Program-made: the position numbers and the translations under genes | Part shown: in pieces, positions 34,303 through 43,353 of the stretch | Numbering within the stretch: position 1 is the stretch's first letter | How the letters are laid out: the number at the start of each line of letters is the position of its first letter | Assembly: GCA_007695005.1 (NCBI GenBank) | Contig: REEQ01000066.1 | Location: 1 to 64,000, forward strand | DNA from: Wenzhouxiangellaceae bacterium | GTDB taxonomy: Bacteria > Pseudomonadota > Gammaproteobacteria > Xanthomonadales > Wenzhouxiangellaceae | Direction of reading: 5' to 3' | Length of the DNA stretch: 64,000 bases | The notes under the pieces: generated by a model | Databases searched by the model: none | The model's input: the letters and a program-made list of their open reading frames with translations, nothing else | What the model was told of the DNA's origin: nothing

Positions 34303-35611
34303 ACGGGCTCGGCGCCTGGTCCTGCTGGTCCTGCTGCTGGCCTTGCTGCCTGCATCGGTCTGGGCACAGCTTCGCATCGAGATTGTCGACGGCGTTGAAG
34401 GCGCCATGCCGATTGCGGTGGTGCCGTTTGCCTGGGACTCCAGCGAGCCGGCGCCGGCCACCGGTGTGGCCGAGATCATCAGTGCCAACCTGCGCCGCTC
34501 GGGTCTGTTCGATCCAATGGCCGAGCGTGACATGATTGATCGGCCGACCCGGCCGCCGGAAGTCAGGTTCGGAAGCTGGCGCCTGCTGCGGGTTGACCAC
34601 GTGGTGGTCGGTCGGGTGACTGACGGACCGGATGGCTGGGGCCAGGAGATCGAATACCACTTGCTCGATGTGCATACCGGCCGAATTCTGTTGTCGCAGG
34701 CGATGCCGGTAGCGCCGGGCGATCTGCGTTTCGGCGCCCACCGCGTCAGCGACGCTGTCTATGAAGCCCTGATCGGTATCCCCGGTGCCTTTGCTACCCG
34801 CATCGCCTACGTGGTCGTGACTGGGCTGGGCAGCGGCGACGAGGTCTTCGAACTGGTCGTGGCCGACGCCGATGGTCACAATCCGCAGACCATCGTCCGC
34901 AACACCCAGCCGATCCTGTCGCCGGCCTGGTCGCCGGATGGTCGTCGCCTGGCCTATGTCTCATTCGCAACCGGTCGCTCCAACATCATTGTCCAGGACC
35001 TGTTTACCGGGCAAATGCGCACGGTAAGCTCCGAGCGAGGCATCAACGGCGCACCGGCCTGGTCGCCGGACGGGCGCGAGCTGGCGGTCAGCCTGTCTCG
35101 CGGCGGCAGCCCGGATATCTGGGTGATCAACGTCGATGGCGAATCCCGACCGCGTCAGCTCACCCATCATTGGTCAATCAACACCGAGGCTGCCTGGTCG
35201 CACGATGGACGCCACATCTATTTCACATCCGACCGGGCCGGAAGGCCGCAGGTGTTCCGGATGGATCGCAACGGCGACAATGTAAGCCGAGTCACCAACG
35301 AGGGTCGCTACAACGCCCGCCCCAGCCTGGCCAACCGGGACCGGCTAATGGCCGTGGTGTACAGCGATGGCGATAATGATTTCCGCATTGCCATCCATGA
35401 TCGCGAAACGGAGCGTTTGCGTGTATTATCTGACGGCCGGCTGGACGAGTCGCCAAGTTTCGCGCCGAACGGCAGCATGGTTTTGTACGCTGCGCGCCAG
35501 GATGGTCGCGGCGTGCTTGCTGCTGTCTCGGCCGATGGCAGGGTAAGACAGCGACTCGTGGTGAGTGAAGGCGATGTACGGGAGCCGGCCTGGTCGCCAA
35601 TAATTCGATAA
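34250..35611 (+). CDS. tolB: Tol-Pal system beta-propeller TolB
   Basis: 453 residues from ATG 34250, which lies 53 bases inside tolA; later in-frame GTG/TTG codons are possible starts. The signal sequence is RLVLLVLLLALLPASVWAQ. Domain 1 (VPFAWDSSEPAPATGVAEIISANLRRSGLF) and a six-bladed propeller with repeated SPAWSPDGRRLAYVS, APAWSPDGRELAVSLS, EAAWSHDGRHIYFTSDR, PSFAPNGSMVLYAA and EPAWSP blades. Periplasmic partner of Pal and TolA. Confidence 0.96.
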   Translation: MRVYLPEKLISTSASTVERARRLVLLVLLLALLPASVWAQLRIEIVDGVEGAMPIAVVPFAWDSSEPAPATGVAEIISANLRRSGLFDPMAERDMIDRPTRPPEVRFGSWRLLRVDHVVVGRVTDGPDGWGQEIEYHLLDVHTGRILLSQAMPVAPGDLRFGAHRVSDAVYEALIGIPGAFATRIAYVVVTGLGSGDEVFELVVADADGHNPQTIVRNTQPILSPAWSPDGRRLAYVSFATGRSNIIVQDLFTGQMRTVSSERGINGAPAWSPDGRELAVSLSRGGSPDIWVINVDGESRPRQLTHHWSINTEAAWSHDGRHIYFTSDRAGRPQVFRMDRNGDNVSRVTNEGRYNARPSLANRDRLMAVVYSDGDNDFRIAIHDRETERLRVLSDGRLDESPSFAPNGSMVLYAARQDGRGVLAAVSADGRVRQRLVVSEGDVREPAWSPIIR

Positions 35612-35649
35612 ATGCCCCCAATCAACACCTGTGAAATCGTGGAGGTTTC

Positions 35650-36180
35650 ATGAACACTGTAATGCGTTTTGCTGCCCTTGTGATGATGGCTGCGCTGATT
35701 GCCGCCTGCGCCAGGGAAGTGACCCCGGAGCCGGCGCCGCCCGAGCCGACTCCGCCGCGCCCGGCTGAGCGCCCGGTCGAGACCGAACGTCTCGATCCGC
35801 GTGACTTCACCGACGCCCGCAACCTGGACAACCCGGACAGCCTGCTGAGCCAGCGTGTCATTTACTTTGAATTTGACCGCTCGAATGTACGCGCCCAGTA
35901 CCGTCCGATCGTTGACGCCCACGCCGCCTATCTGCGGGCCAATCCCTCGGCTCGTGTCATTCTCGAAGGCCACACTGACGAGCGCGGTTCGCGCGAGTAC
36001 AACTTGGGCTTGGGCGAGCGTCGTGGTAACTCCGTGTACGAAATCCTGCGTGCCTCCAACGTGCCGTCTCGCCAGATCGAAGTGGTGAGCTACGGTGAGG
36101 AGCGTCCGGTCTGCCGCCAGAGCAATGAAGATTGCTGGCAGCGCAACCGGCGCACGGAGATCGTCTACACCGCACGCTGA
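35650..36180 (+). CDS. pal: Peptidoglycan-associated lipoprotein Pal
   Basis: 176 residues with a strong GGAGG before ATG 35650. The lipobox is ALIAAC, so Cys21 or so is lipidated. A Pro/Glu-rich linker leads to the OmpA-like domain: VIYFEFDRSNV, then ILEGHTDERGSREYNLGLGERR, which binds meso-diaminopimelate. The Asp after Cys+1 that would signal inner-membrane retention is absent (C-A-R), fitting outer-membrane sorting. Confidence 0.97.
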   Translation: MNTVMRFAALVMMAALIAACAREVTPEPAPPEPTPPRPAERPVETERLDPRDFTDARNLDNPDSLLSQRVIYFEFDRSNVRAQYRPIVDAHAAYLRANPSARVILEGHTDERGSREYNLGLGERRGNSVYEILRASNVPSRQIEVVSYGEERPVCRQSNEDCWQRNRRTEIVYTAR

Positions 36181-36181
36181 C

Positions 36182-37024
36182 ATGGCTGGTCTGGCAAACC
36201 ATCGCATGTTTCTGCCCGGCATGGCGGCCTTGATATTGGCCGCCATGCCGCTTTCCGTTCCGGCCCAGGATGGCGGTGACGCCATGCTGGTGGTGCGGGT
36301 GCAGGAGCTGCTGGAAGAGATTCGTGAGCTGCGTGGCATGGTTGAAAGCCAGGCTCGTGAAATCGAGAACCTGCGCCGTCGTCAGCGCGACCAGTATCTG
36401 GATCTTGACCAGCGACTGCAGCAGCTGGGGCGTGACGGCACTGCTGTCATCGGCCTGCCTGATGCGCAGCCGGAGGCCCGGGAGATGGTCGACAGCGTAC
36501 GTCCGATCGCGCCCGTGGCCGAGATGCCGCGAGCCGATGTCCCGGAGGTGCGCGCTCCGATCGAGGCCGATTTCGAGGTCACCACATTGCCGGCACCGGC
36601 CGGGAGCGGGCCACGCGACCTCGGGACGCCTTCGGCCGAGGAGCAGGCTGCCTATGATCGGGCCTTCCGGGCGCTGCGTGAAACCCGTTACGCTGATGCC
36701 GCTGAGCTCTTTGCCAGCTTTCTCGACCAGTTTCCGGATTCAGTCTATGCACCCAACGCGCAATACTGGCTGGCCGAGACCTACTACGTCACCCGCGATT
36801 TCAATACCGCGCTGGGACTGTTCAATCAGCTGCTCGATCGCTATCCCGGCAGCAACAAGGAAGGCGATGCACTGTTGAAGATCGGTTTCAGCCACTTCGA
36901 GCTTCGCCAATGGAGCGAGGCGAGAGCGGCGCTTGAGCAGGTCCGCGCGCAGCATCCGAATACGACCCTGGCCCGTCTGGCCGAGGGGCGTTTGCGGGAT
37001 ATGCGACTGGCAGGGCACTTTTGA
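36182..37024 (+). CDS. cpoB: Cell division coordinator CpoB (YbgF)
   Basis: 280 residues from ATG 36182. Signal peptide ends near LSVPAQ. Residues about 40-90 are a trimeric coiled coil (LLEEIRELRGMVESQAREIENLRRR). The C-terminal part has TPR motifs (AYDRAFRALRETRYADAAELFASFLDQFPDS; AQYWLAETYYVTRDFNTALGLFNQLL). CpoB links PBP1B with the Tol machine in E. coli. It starts 1 base after the pal stop. A 7-bp hairpin (GAAGCGC/GCGCTTC) overlaps the stop codon. Confidence 0.95.
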   Translation: MAGLANHRMFLPGMAALILAAMPLSVPAQDGGDAMLVVRVQELLEEIRELRGMVESQAREIENLRRRQRDQYLDLDQRLQQLGRDGTAVIGLPDAQPEAREMVDSVRPIAPVAEMPRADVPEVRAPIEADFEVTTLPAPAGSGPRDLGTPSAEEQAAYDRAFRALRETRYADAAELFASFLDQFPDSVYAPNAQYWLAETYYVTRDFNTALGLFNQLLDRYPGSNKEGDALLKIGFSHFELRQWSEARAALEQVRAQHPNTTLARLAEGRLRDMRLAGHF

Positions 37025-37102
37025 AGCGCTGACGCGCTTCGGCAAGCGGGTAGAGGGAAGAAGGAAGAGGGCGGTTCGTCGCTTTCTCTCAGGTAAGCGT
37101 GC
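37023..37102 (+). other. Spacer with hairpin and purine-rich tract after cpoB
   Basis: A perfect 7-bp stem with a 4-base loop lies over the cpoB stop (37023-37040). It is followed by GAGGGAAGAAGGAAGAGGG, a purine tract like those after the antiporter, cysD and the second PH-domain gene. No T-run, so probably not an intrinsic terminator. Confidence 0.45.
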
Positions 37103-37747
37103 ATGTCTGACGACCGTCTGAAAATCACCGAGATTTTTGCCTCCATTCAGGGGGAGTCGGACCTGGTGGGGTGGCCTACGGTGTTTGTGCGGCTGACCGG
37201 TTGTCCGCTACGATGCCGCTGGTGTGATACGCCGTATTCCTTCCATGGCGGGCAGTGGTTCGAGTTCGATGCGATCGTCGATGAAGTTCGGCGGCTGGGG
37301 CCAAAGCGTGTCTGTGTAACGGGCGGAGAGCCGCTGGCGCAGAAGCGTTGTCTGGCATTGCTGACACGCCTCTGCGACGAGGGTTTCACCGTATCACTGG
37401 AAACCAGCGGTGCGATTTCCGTTGCCGAGGTCGACCCTCGGGTCATCAAGGTCGTTGATTTCAAGGCGCCCGGGTCGGCCGAGATGGATCGCAACCTGTG
37501 GGCCAATATCGACCATCTTCAGCCGCATGACCAGATCAAGATCGTGATTGCCGATCGCGCGGATTTCGACTGGGCCATGGCCGAGTCGAGAACGCGCAAG
37601 CTGGATCGCTGGCAACTGTTGTTTTCACCGGTCTGGAATGAGTTGCAGCCAGGCGAGCTGGCCGCCTGGATTCTCGAGACGCGCGCGCCGGTGCGTCTGC
37701 AGGTGCAATTGCACAAGTATCTTTGGGGTGAAGAGCCCGGTCGTTGA
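37103..37747 (+). CDS. queE: 7-carboxy-7-deazaguanine synthase
   Basis: 214 residues. Radical SAM enzyme that contracts 6-carboxy-tetrahydropterin to CDG in queuosine synthesis. The cluster motif is C-P-L-R-C-R-W-C, followed by DTPYSFHGG. The usual start (ITEIFASIQGESDLVGWPTVFVRLTG) and GGEPLAQKRCLALL are present. In many Gammaproteobacteria queC follows queE at the end of the tol operon; here it does not, and cysQ comes next after 123 bases. Confidence 0.95.
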   Translation: MSDDRLKITEIFASIQGESDLVGWPTVFVRLTGCPLRCRWCDTPYSFHGGQWFEFDAIVDEVRRLGPKRVCVTGGEPLAQKRCLALLTRLCDEGFTVSLETSGAISVAEVDPRVIKVVDFKAPGSAEMDRNLWANIDHLQPHDQIKIVIADRADFDWAMAESRTRKLDRWQLLFSPVWNELQPGELAAWILETRAPVRLQVQLHKYLWGEEPGR

Positions 37748-37870
37748 GCTCGGTGGGCTCTGCAGGAAACGGCTCTCGCCCGAGCCCAGGGCCACCAGGC
37801 CGATTCGTGTGAACAACCGGGGCGCGATAGAATCAAACGAGATCAAAATCTGGATGGAGTCACGAACAAC

Positions 37871-38674
37871 ATGGATTTGAGCCGCACACTTGACCAGGTA
37901 CGCAAGGCGGTTGCCGAGGCCGGCGCCAAGATCCTCGAGATCTACGCCGACCCGCGCCGGTTTGATACCGAAACAAAGGATGATGACAGCCCGCTGACAG
38001 CCGCTGACGTGGCCGCCAACAAGATGCTGGTGGCACGCTTGCGCGAAATCGCGCCGGACATTCCGATCCTGTCCGAAGAGTCAAAGCAGGCGCCCTGGCA
38101 TGAACGCAGGCACTGGCAGCAATGCTGGGTGGTCGATCCGCTGGACGGGACCAAGGAGTTTCTCAAGCGCAACGACGAATTCACCGTCAACGTCGCCCTG
38201 GTTCGCGATCACAAGCCGGTGCTGGGGGTGGTCTATGCGCCGGCTCTGCAACGCTGGTACTTCGCTGCGCGCCATGAAGGCGCCTGGCGACAGCACGGTG
38301 GCAAGGTCATCGAGCGCATCCACGTTGCCGAGAAGGTGCATGATCGACCATGGCGCGTGGTTGGCAGCCGTTCCCACAATACGGCTGCAGTGGACGCCTT
38401 TGTCGAAGCTCTGGGCGATGCCGAAATGCTGGCCATGGGCTCGTCCCTCAAACTTTGCCTGGTTGCTGATGGCAGCGCCGATGTCTATCCCCGTCTGGGG
38501 CCGACCAGCGAGTGGGATACGGCTGCGGCACAGGCCGTGGTTGAGGAGGCGGGCGGGCAGGTCTTGAATGCCGAGACCGGAGAGCCACTGACCTACAATG
38601 CGCGCGAGTCCATTCTCAACCCGCACTTCATTGTTTGTGCCAAGGCTGCTGACCCGGCCTGGTTCGGGCGCTGA
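37871..38674 (+). CDS. cysQ: 3'(2'),5'-bisphosphate nucleotidase CysQ
   Basis: 267 residues. Inositol-monophosphatase-fold enzyme that removes the 3' phosphate from PAP/PAPS. Metal-binding signatures are ILSEESK, WVVDPLDGTKEFLKRNDEFTVNVAL and GPTSEWDTAAAQAVVEEAGG. Position next to the sulfate-activation genes fits its role in clearing PAP. After the stop a hairpin GCCGCCG-GCT-CGGCGGC (38679-38695) occurs without T-run. Confidence 0.95.
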   Translation: MDLSRTLDQVRKAVAEAGAKILEIYADPRRFDTETKDDDSPLTAADVAANKMLVARLREIAPDIPILSEESKQAPWHERRHWQQCWVVDPLDGTKEFLKRNDEFTVNVALVRDHKPVLGVVYAPALQRWYFAARHEGAWRQHGGKVIERIHVAEKVHDRPWRVVGSRSHNTAAVDAFVEALGDAEMLAMGSSLKLCLVADGSADVYPRLGPTSEWDTAAAQAVVEEAGGQVLNAETGEPLTYNARESILNPHFIVCAKAADPAWFGR

Positions 38675-38832
38675 GTCTGCCGCCGGCTCGGCGGCCATCG
38701 GCTGGGGAGCATGAGTGGATGCCATAGATCAGGAAGCTTGGGCGATCTGCCAGATTGCTCTGATGTGATCTACATGCCTCCGGGTCAATAACTGCTAGAG
38801 TATTTTTGTCTTTGCGTGCGGGGAACCCCGGT

Positions 38833-39759
38833 ATGTCTGTTGCCAGCCAAGGCGCGGCTACGCGCATGAGCCACCTGGCCATGCTTGAAGCCGAAGCCAT
38901 CCACATCATTCGCGAGGTGGCTGCCGAGTTCACTCGGCCGGTCATGCTGTATTCGGTCGGCAAGGACTCCGGCGTCATGCTGCATCTGGCTCGCAAGGCC
39001 TTTTATCCTGCGCCGCCGCCGTTTCCGTTGCTGCACGTCGACACGACCTGGAAGTTTCGGGCGATGTACGAGTTCCGCGACCGCATTGCCGCCGAAGTCG
39101 GCATGGAGTTGCTGGTCCATATCAATCAGGATGGGGTAGCCCAGGGCGTTGGCCCCTTCAGCCACGGCTCCAGGGTCCATACCGACATCATGAAGACCCA
39201 GTCGCTGAAGCAGGCGCTGGACAAGTACGGCTTCGATGCCGCTTTTGGCGGAGCGCGCCGTGACGAGGAGCGCTCCCGGGCCAAGGAACGGGTGTTCTCG
39301 TTCCGCGACCGCCAGCATGCCTGGGACCCGAAAAACCAGCGCCCCGAGCTGTGGAACCTGTACAACGGCCGGGTTCAGAAGGGCGAATCGATCCGGGTGT
39401 TCCCGCTGTCGAACTGGACCGAGCTGGACATCTGGCAGTACATCTACCAGGAAGACATCCCCATGGTGCCGCTGTATTTTGCCGCTGAGCGCCCCGTGGT
39501 CGAGCGCGACGGCATGCTGCTGATGGTCGATGATGGCCGCATTCCCTTGCAGCCGGGCGAGCGTCCCAGGCCGCGCATGGTCCGCTTCCGCACCCTGGGC
39601 TGCTGGCCGCTGACCGGCGCGGTCGAATCCACCGCGACCACCTTGCTGGATGTGATCGAAGAAACCATTCAGGTCAAGCACTCCGAGCGCCAGGGGCGGG
39701 CCATCGATCAGGACGTCGGTGCCTCGATGGAAGAGAAGAAACGTCAAGGGTATTTTTGA
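38833..39759 (+). CDS. cysD: Sulfate adenylyltransferase subunit 2
   Basis: 308 residues from ATG 38833; the track start at 38806 is a TTG and ATG 38866 ([14 protein letters not shown]) is another possible start. Catalytic subunit of ATP sulfurylase. [40 protein letters not shown] contains the PP-loop (SVGKDSGVM). [16 protein letters not shown] and [22 protein letters not shown] are family hallmarks. The upstream spacer (38675-38832) is AT-richer than its surroundings near TAGAGTATTTTTG and may carry a CysB-controlled promoter; this is a guess. A purine-rich tract follows the stop. Confidence 0.95.
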   Translation: MSVASQGAATRMSHLAMLEAEAIHIIREVAAEFTRPVMLYSVGKDSGVMLHLARKAFYPAPPPFPLLHVDTTWKFRAMYEFRDRIAAEVGMELLVHINQDGVAQGVGPFSHGSRVHTDIMKTQSLKQALDKYGFDAAFGGARRDEERSRAKERVFSFRDRQHAWDPKNQRPELWNLYNGRVQKGESIRVFPLSNWTELDIWQYIYQEDIPMVPLYFAAERPVVERDGMLLMVDDGRIPLQPGERPRPRMVRFRTLGCWPLTGAVESTATTLLDVIEETIQVKHSERQGRAIDQDVGASMEEKKRQGYF

Positions 39760-39867
39760 AAGAGCGGGGAGTGGGAGAAGGGAAAAGGGCAAAGACGAGC
39801 GTTCCTCCCGACCATCCAGAAGCCGCCAGCCGCATTCCGCAAACCTTAAACCGCAAAGCTTTTCCTT

Positions 39868-41757
39868 ATGTCGATAGAGACCCTGCTTCAGGAACATGCC
39901 GAGAAAGACCTGCTCCGCTTCATTACCTGCGGTTCCGTGGATGATGGCAAGTCGACGCTGATCGGGCGTTTGCTGTTTGATTCGCGCCAGGTCTACGAAG
40001 ACCAGCTGTCGGCGGTCGAGCGTGATTCGCGCAAGTGGGGCACCCAGGGCGAAGCCACCGATCTGGCCTTGCTGGTCGATGGTTTGCAATCCGAGCGCGA
40101 GCAAGGCATCACGATCGATGTCGCCTATCGCTATTTTTCGACTCCGACTCGCAAGTTCATCATTGCCGATACGCCTGGCCATGAGCAGTACACCCGCAAC
40201 ATGGCGACCGGCGCATCAACGGCCGATGCCGCCGTGATTCTGGTCGATGCGCGAAGAGGCTTGCAGACTCAGACCCGACGTCACAGCTTCATCGTTTCCC
40301 TGCTGGGCATCGAGCAAGTGGTGGTCGCGATCAACAAGATGGACCTGGTCGACTACGATCAGGCACGCTTCGAGAACATCTGCGCAGACTACCAGGCCTT
40401 TGCCGACAAGCTGGATTTCGCCGCCATTCACTGTTTGCCGGTGGTTGCCCTGCATGGCGACAACATGCTTGAGCAGTCAGATCGCATGCCCTGGTACCAG
40501 GGCCCACCGCTGCTTGGCTTGCTGGAGAGCCTGCCGACCCGGCAGCAGCGCAGCGACGGCCAGTTCCGCTTTCCTGTTCAGTACGTCAATCGCCACAGCT
40601 CGGACTTTCGCGGCTTTGCCGGTACCGTTGCCAGCGGGCAGATTGAATTAGGCGAGCGCGTCATGGTCGTGCCTTCCGGGCGCCAGACCGAAGTGGCGGG
40701 GATTGTCTGTTTCGACGGCAACCGCGAGCGGGCCACGGCTGGTGAAGCAGTGACCCTGACCCTGACCGATGAAATCGACATCAGCCGCGGCGATATGCTG
40801 GTGCGCCCCGATGCCCGTCCGCGGGTGGCCGAGGCATTGGATGCCCGGGTCGTCTGGATGGTTGATCAGCCGCTGCTGACCGGTCGCCAGTACGACATCA
40901 AGCTCGGCACCCGCACCATGTCGGCCACGCCCGAACTGATCCACCACCGGATCGATGTCAACACCCTCGAGCATCAGCATGTCGAGCAGCTTGATCTGAA
41001 TGAAATCGCACTGGTCCGCTGGCGGCTGAGCGCGCCTGCCGCCTTCGACAGCTATCGCACCTGCCCGGCAACCGGTGCCTTTGTCATCATCGACCGGATC
41101 AGCAACCTGACCGTAGGTGCCGGCATGGTCGTGCGGCCGGTGACCGACAGCCTTGCGGACAAGTCGCAGAACGTGGTCTGGCACGAGCATCGCATTGCCA
41201 AGAGCCAGCGCGCCGGTCAGAAGTCCCAGCGCCCGGCCGTGCTCTGGTTTACCGGCCTGTCCGGGGCGGGCAAGTCCTCGGTGGCCAATGCCCTGGAAAT
41301 GGCCTTGTTCCAGCGCGGGTATCACTCCTACCTGCTCGATGGCGACAACGTCCGTCACGGACTCAACCGCGACCTGGGTTTCACTGATGAAGACCGGGTC
41401 GAGAATATTCGCCGCATCGGCGAAGTGGCCAGGTTGATGGCTGATGCCGGGCTGGTGGTCTTGAGCGCCTTCATTTCCCCGTTCCGCGCGGACAGGGCGA
41501 TGGTCCGGGAATTGATGGAGCCAGGCGAATTCGTCGAAATCCATGTCCAGGCCAGCCTTGAGACCTGCGAAAGCCGCGACCCCAAGGGTTTGTACGCTCG
41601 CGCCCGCGCCGGCGCCATCCGCAACTTCACCGGCATCGACTCCCCCTACGAAGCCCCGGAGAAGCCCGAGGTCATCCTGGATACCGAAACCCTGTCCATC
41701 GAGGAATGCGTGGATGTCCTCCTCGACTACCTGAAGAGCCGCCGCATCCTGGTTTAG
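39868..41757 (+). CDS. cysNC: Bifunctional sulfate adenylyltransferase subunit 1 / adenylylsulfate kinase
   Basis: 629 residues. N-terminal CysN GTPase (residues 1 to about 430): [45 protein letters not shown]-terminal CysC kinase (about 450-629): [44 protein letters not shown]. Together with CysD it makes APS at the cost of GTP, then phosphorylates it to PAPS. The fusion is common in Xanthomonas and Pseudomonas. Confidence 0.97.
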   Translation: MSIETLLQEHAEKDLLRFITCGSVDDGKSTLIGRLLFDSRQVYEDQLSAVERDSRKWGTQGEATDLALLVDGLQSEREQGITIDVAYRYFSTPTRKFIIADTPGHEQYTRNMATGASTADAAVILVDARRGLQTQTRRHSFIVSLLGIEQVVVAINKMDLVDYDQARFENICADYQAFADKLDFAAIHCLPVVALHGDNMLEQSDRMPWYQGPPLLGLLESLPTRQQRSDGQFRFPVQYVNRHSSDFRGFAGTVASGQIELGERVMVVPSGRQTEVAGIVCFDGNRERATAGEAVTLTLTDEIDISRGDMLVRPDARPRVAEALDARVVWMVDQPLLTGRQYDIKLGTRTMSATPELIHHRIDVNTLEHQHVEQLDLNEIALVRWRLSAPAAFDSYRTCPATGAFVIIDRISNLTVGAGMVVRPVTDSLADKSQNVVWHEHRIAKSQRAGQKSQRPAVLWFTGLSGAGKSSVANALEMALFQRGYHSYLLDGDNVRHGLNRDLGFTDEDRVENIRRIGEVARLMADAGLVVLSAFISPFRADRAMVRELMEPGEFVEIHVQASLETCESRDPKGLYARARAGAIRNFTGIDSPYEAPEKPEVILDTETLSIEECVDVLLDYLKSRRILV

Positions 41758-42055
41758 TGATCGCTCAAGCCTTGCATGAACCCCGATCCGGACAGACTGC
41801 CATAGGGTGCTTCGCCGCCGGCACAGTGGCTCCCGAAGGGCCGCCGCACAAGCGCCGTGGGCAGGGCAGGCGAAGCCGCATGGCGGTATTCGCGAAGCGA
41901 ATGAAGCCTTGCGAGCGTAGCCGTTGCCCGTGTTGCACTCGCTTGAATTGGCGACGGCCAGTCCTGCGCTCGCGCGCCTTGCCCACAACGCTTGTGCGAC
42001 GGCTGAGCGTTACCGTGTTGCCGCGTGGACCACTAGGGTGGCGAATAAGGCAGGT
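41758..42055. other. 298-bp GC-rich spacer with no recognisable gene
   Basis: Lies between cysNC (plus) and a minus-strand secreted-protein gene. Both strands carry open frames (73 and 117 codons) but neither looks like a protein. Short self-similar words around GCGAAGC occur (TTCGCGAAGCGAATGAAGCC). No T-run terminator found. It may be a decayed intergenic repeat or a gene remnant. Confidence 0.4.
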
Positions 42056-42649
42056 TTAGAGAAACTGGCCGAGAACGGGTTCGACTTCGAAGCGCTGGCG
42101 GAACAGTTCATCTGGATCGATGACCTGGATCAGGACCGGCAATATCAGCTCCAGCGGATCGTCCAGGCCGCTCAGCGTCAGGCTGATCTGATGCAGAAAA
42201 GCCGTGTTGAACTCGCTGTCGGCATCGGCGCTGAGGATGATCTTGATCCGCTTGGCGGAGCCCGTCGCAATCTCCCCATGCTCCGACTCCAGCGCGATCT
42301 GGCTGCCATCGGCGCGAGTCTGGCGCGCCGTCAGGCTGACCGCTGCATCGCCATTGTTCTCAATCAGCAGCCAGGCATGGGCGCGACGACCCGGCGGCAG
42401 GTCGGCGGTAATGACTGCTTCACCGGCGGTGGAACAGTTGACTTGTTCGCCCAGCTCGGCACCGCGGCCGACGCTGACCACGACCGGCAGCTGGCTGGAG
42501 GCGGCCAGCACACAGCTTGCCGGCGATGGCGGTGACGGCGGGTCTGGTGCCGGTCGGCCTGAACCGCGCTGCTGGGCACCGGGGCTGGCAGAAGCCAGCA
42601 GCATGCATCCAGCAAGGGCAATCGGTCCGAACGAAAACAGTGCGCGCAT
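42056..42649 (-). CDS. Exported protein with DELFRQRFE tail motif, function unknown
   Basis: 197 residues from ATG 42649 (MRALFSFGPIALAGCMLLASASPGAQQ, signal peptide; the GCMLLAS stretch could instead be read as a lipobox-like region). Then a Pro/Ser-rich linker, and a single beta-sandwich-like domain with phrases such as HAWLLIENNGDAAVSLTARQTRADGSQ. Near the C-terminus DPDELFRQRFE matches the tail of two other secreted proteins in the window, but 9 further residues follow (VEPVLGQFL). Two cysteines in the mature part. It is divergent from an ECF sigma gene. Confidence 0.7.
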   Translation of the reverse strand: MRALFSFGPIALAGCMLLASASPGAQQRGSGRPAPDPPSPPSPASCVLAASSQLPVVVSVGRGAELGEQVNCSTAGEAVITADLPPGRRAHAWLLIENNGDAAVSLTARQTRADGSQIALESEHGEIATGSAKRIKIILSADADSEFNTAFLHQISLTLSGLDDPLELILPVLIQVIDPDELFRQRFEVEPVLGQFL

Positions 42650-42768
42650 GGAGTAGGTGGTAAGGGGTCTTCGATTCAGCAACTAGTGTAGTGCCTTGCG
42701 CGATCAATGTGAAACGCAAGCCTGATGTACCATCCACCCTCAAGTATTCTGGATCAGGCGCCGACCCC

Positions 42769-43338
42769 ATGGCCGATGAAAAGCTGAATCAGGTCAATGA
42801 GCTGCTGAAGCGCTTTTCCGAGGGTGATGAGACCGGGCTGTATGATCTGTTGCCCATGGTTTACCAGGAACTTCGGGCAATGGCCGGTCGCCAACTGGCC
42901 GCGCAGGGGCGCGATCATACCCTGCAGGCCACGGCGCTGATCAACGAGGCCTATCTGCGCCTGGCCCATCAGGAGTATCACAGCTGGGAAGACAGGCGGC
43001 AGTTTCTGCTGGTGGCTGCGACGGTGATGCGTCGGGTGTTGGTCGATTACGCGCGCGGGCGGAATGCGGCCAAGCGCCCGCAGTCCAACCTGCGCATCGA
43101 TATCGAGACCGATGATCTGGGCGGGGATTTCGGGCCTGACCTGCTTGCTCTCGACCAGGTGCTCGAACAGCTGGCCGAGGTCGACGAGCGTCAGGCGCGG
43201 ATTGTCGAGCTGCGCTACTTTGCCGGCTTGAGCATCCACGAAACGGCCGAAGCGCTGGAGGTGTCCGACCGCACGGTCGTGCGTGAATGGCGAATGGCCC
43301 TGGCCTGGCTCAAGCGTCGTTTGAGTACCGGCGAATAA
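42769..43338 (+). CDS. ECF-type RNA polymerase sigma factor, paired with a Ser/Thr kinase
   Basis: 189 residues from ATG 42769 (MADEKLNQVNELLKRFSEGDE). Same subfamily as the sigma factor at 4945: LQATALINEAYLRLA, VMRRVLVDYARGRNAAKRP and region 4 RYFAGLSIHETAEALEVSDRTVVREW. It converges on a large Ser/Thr protein kinase gene with 15 bases between. Sigma factors of this group are known to occur beside such kinases, which may control them by phosphorylation in place of an anti-sigma factor. Confidence 0.9.
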   Translation: MADEKLNQVNELLKRFSEGDETGLYDLLPMVYQELRAMAGRQLAAQGRDHTLQATALINEAYLRLAHQEYHSWEDRRQFLLVAATVMRRVLVDYARGRNAAKRPQSNLRIDIETDDLGGDFGPDLLALDQVLEQLAEVDERQARIVELRYFAGLSIHETAEALEVSDRTVVREWRMALAWLKRRLSTGE

Positions 43339-43353
43339 TGGGCACTGGGGCGA

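Noticed and set aside
33160-34533. 457-residue minus-strand ORF across tolA
   Set aside because: Created by the repetitive TolA helix read in reverse (Leu/Ala-rich).
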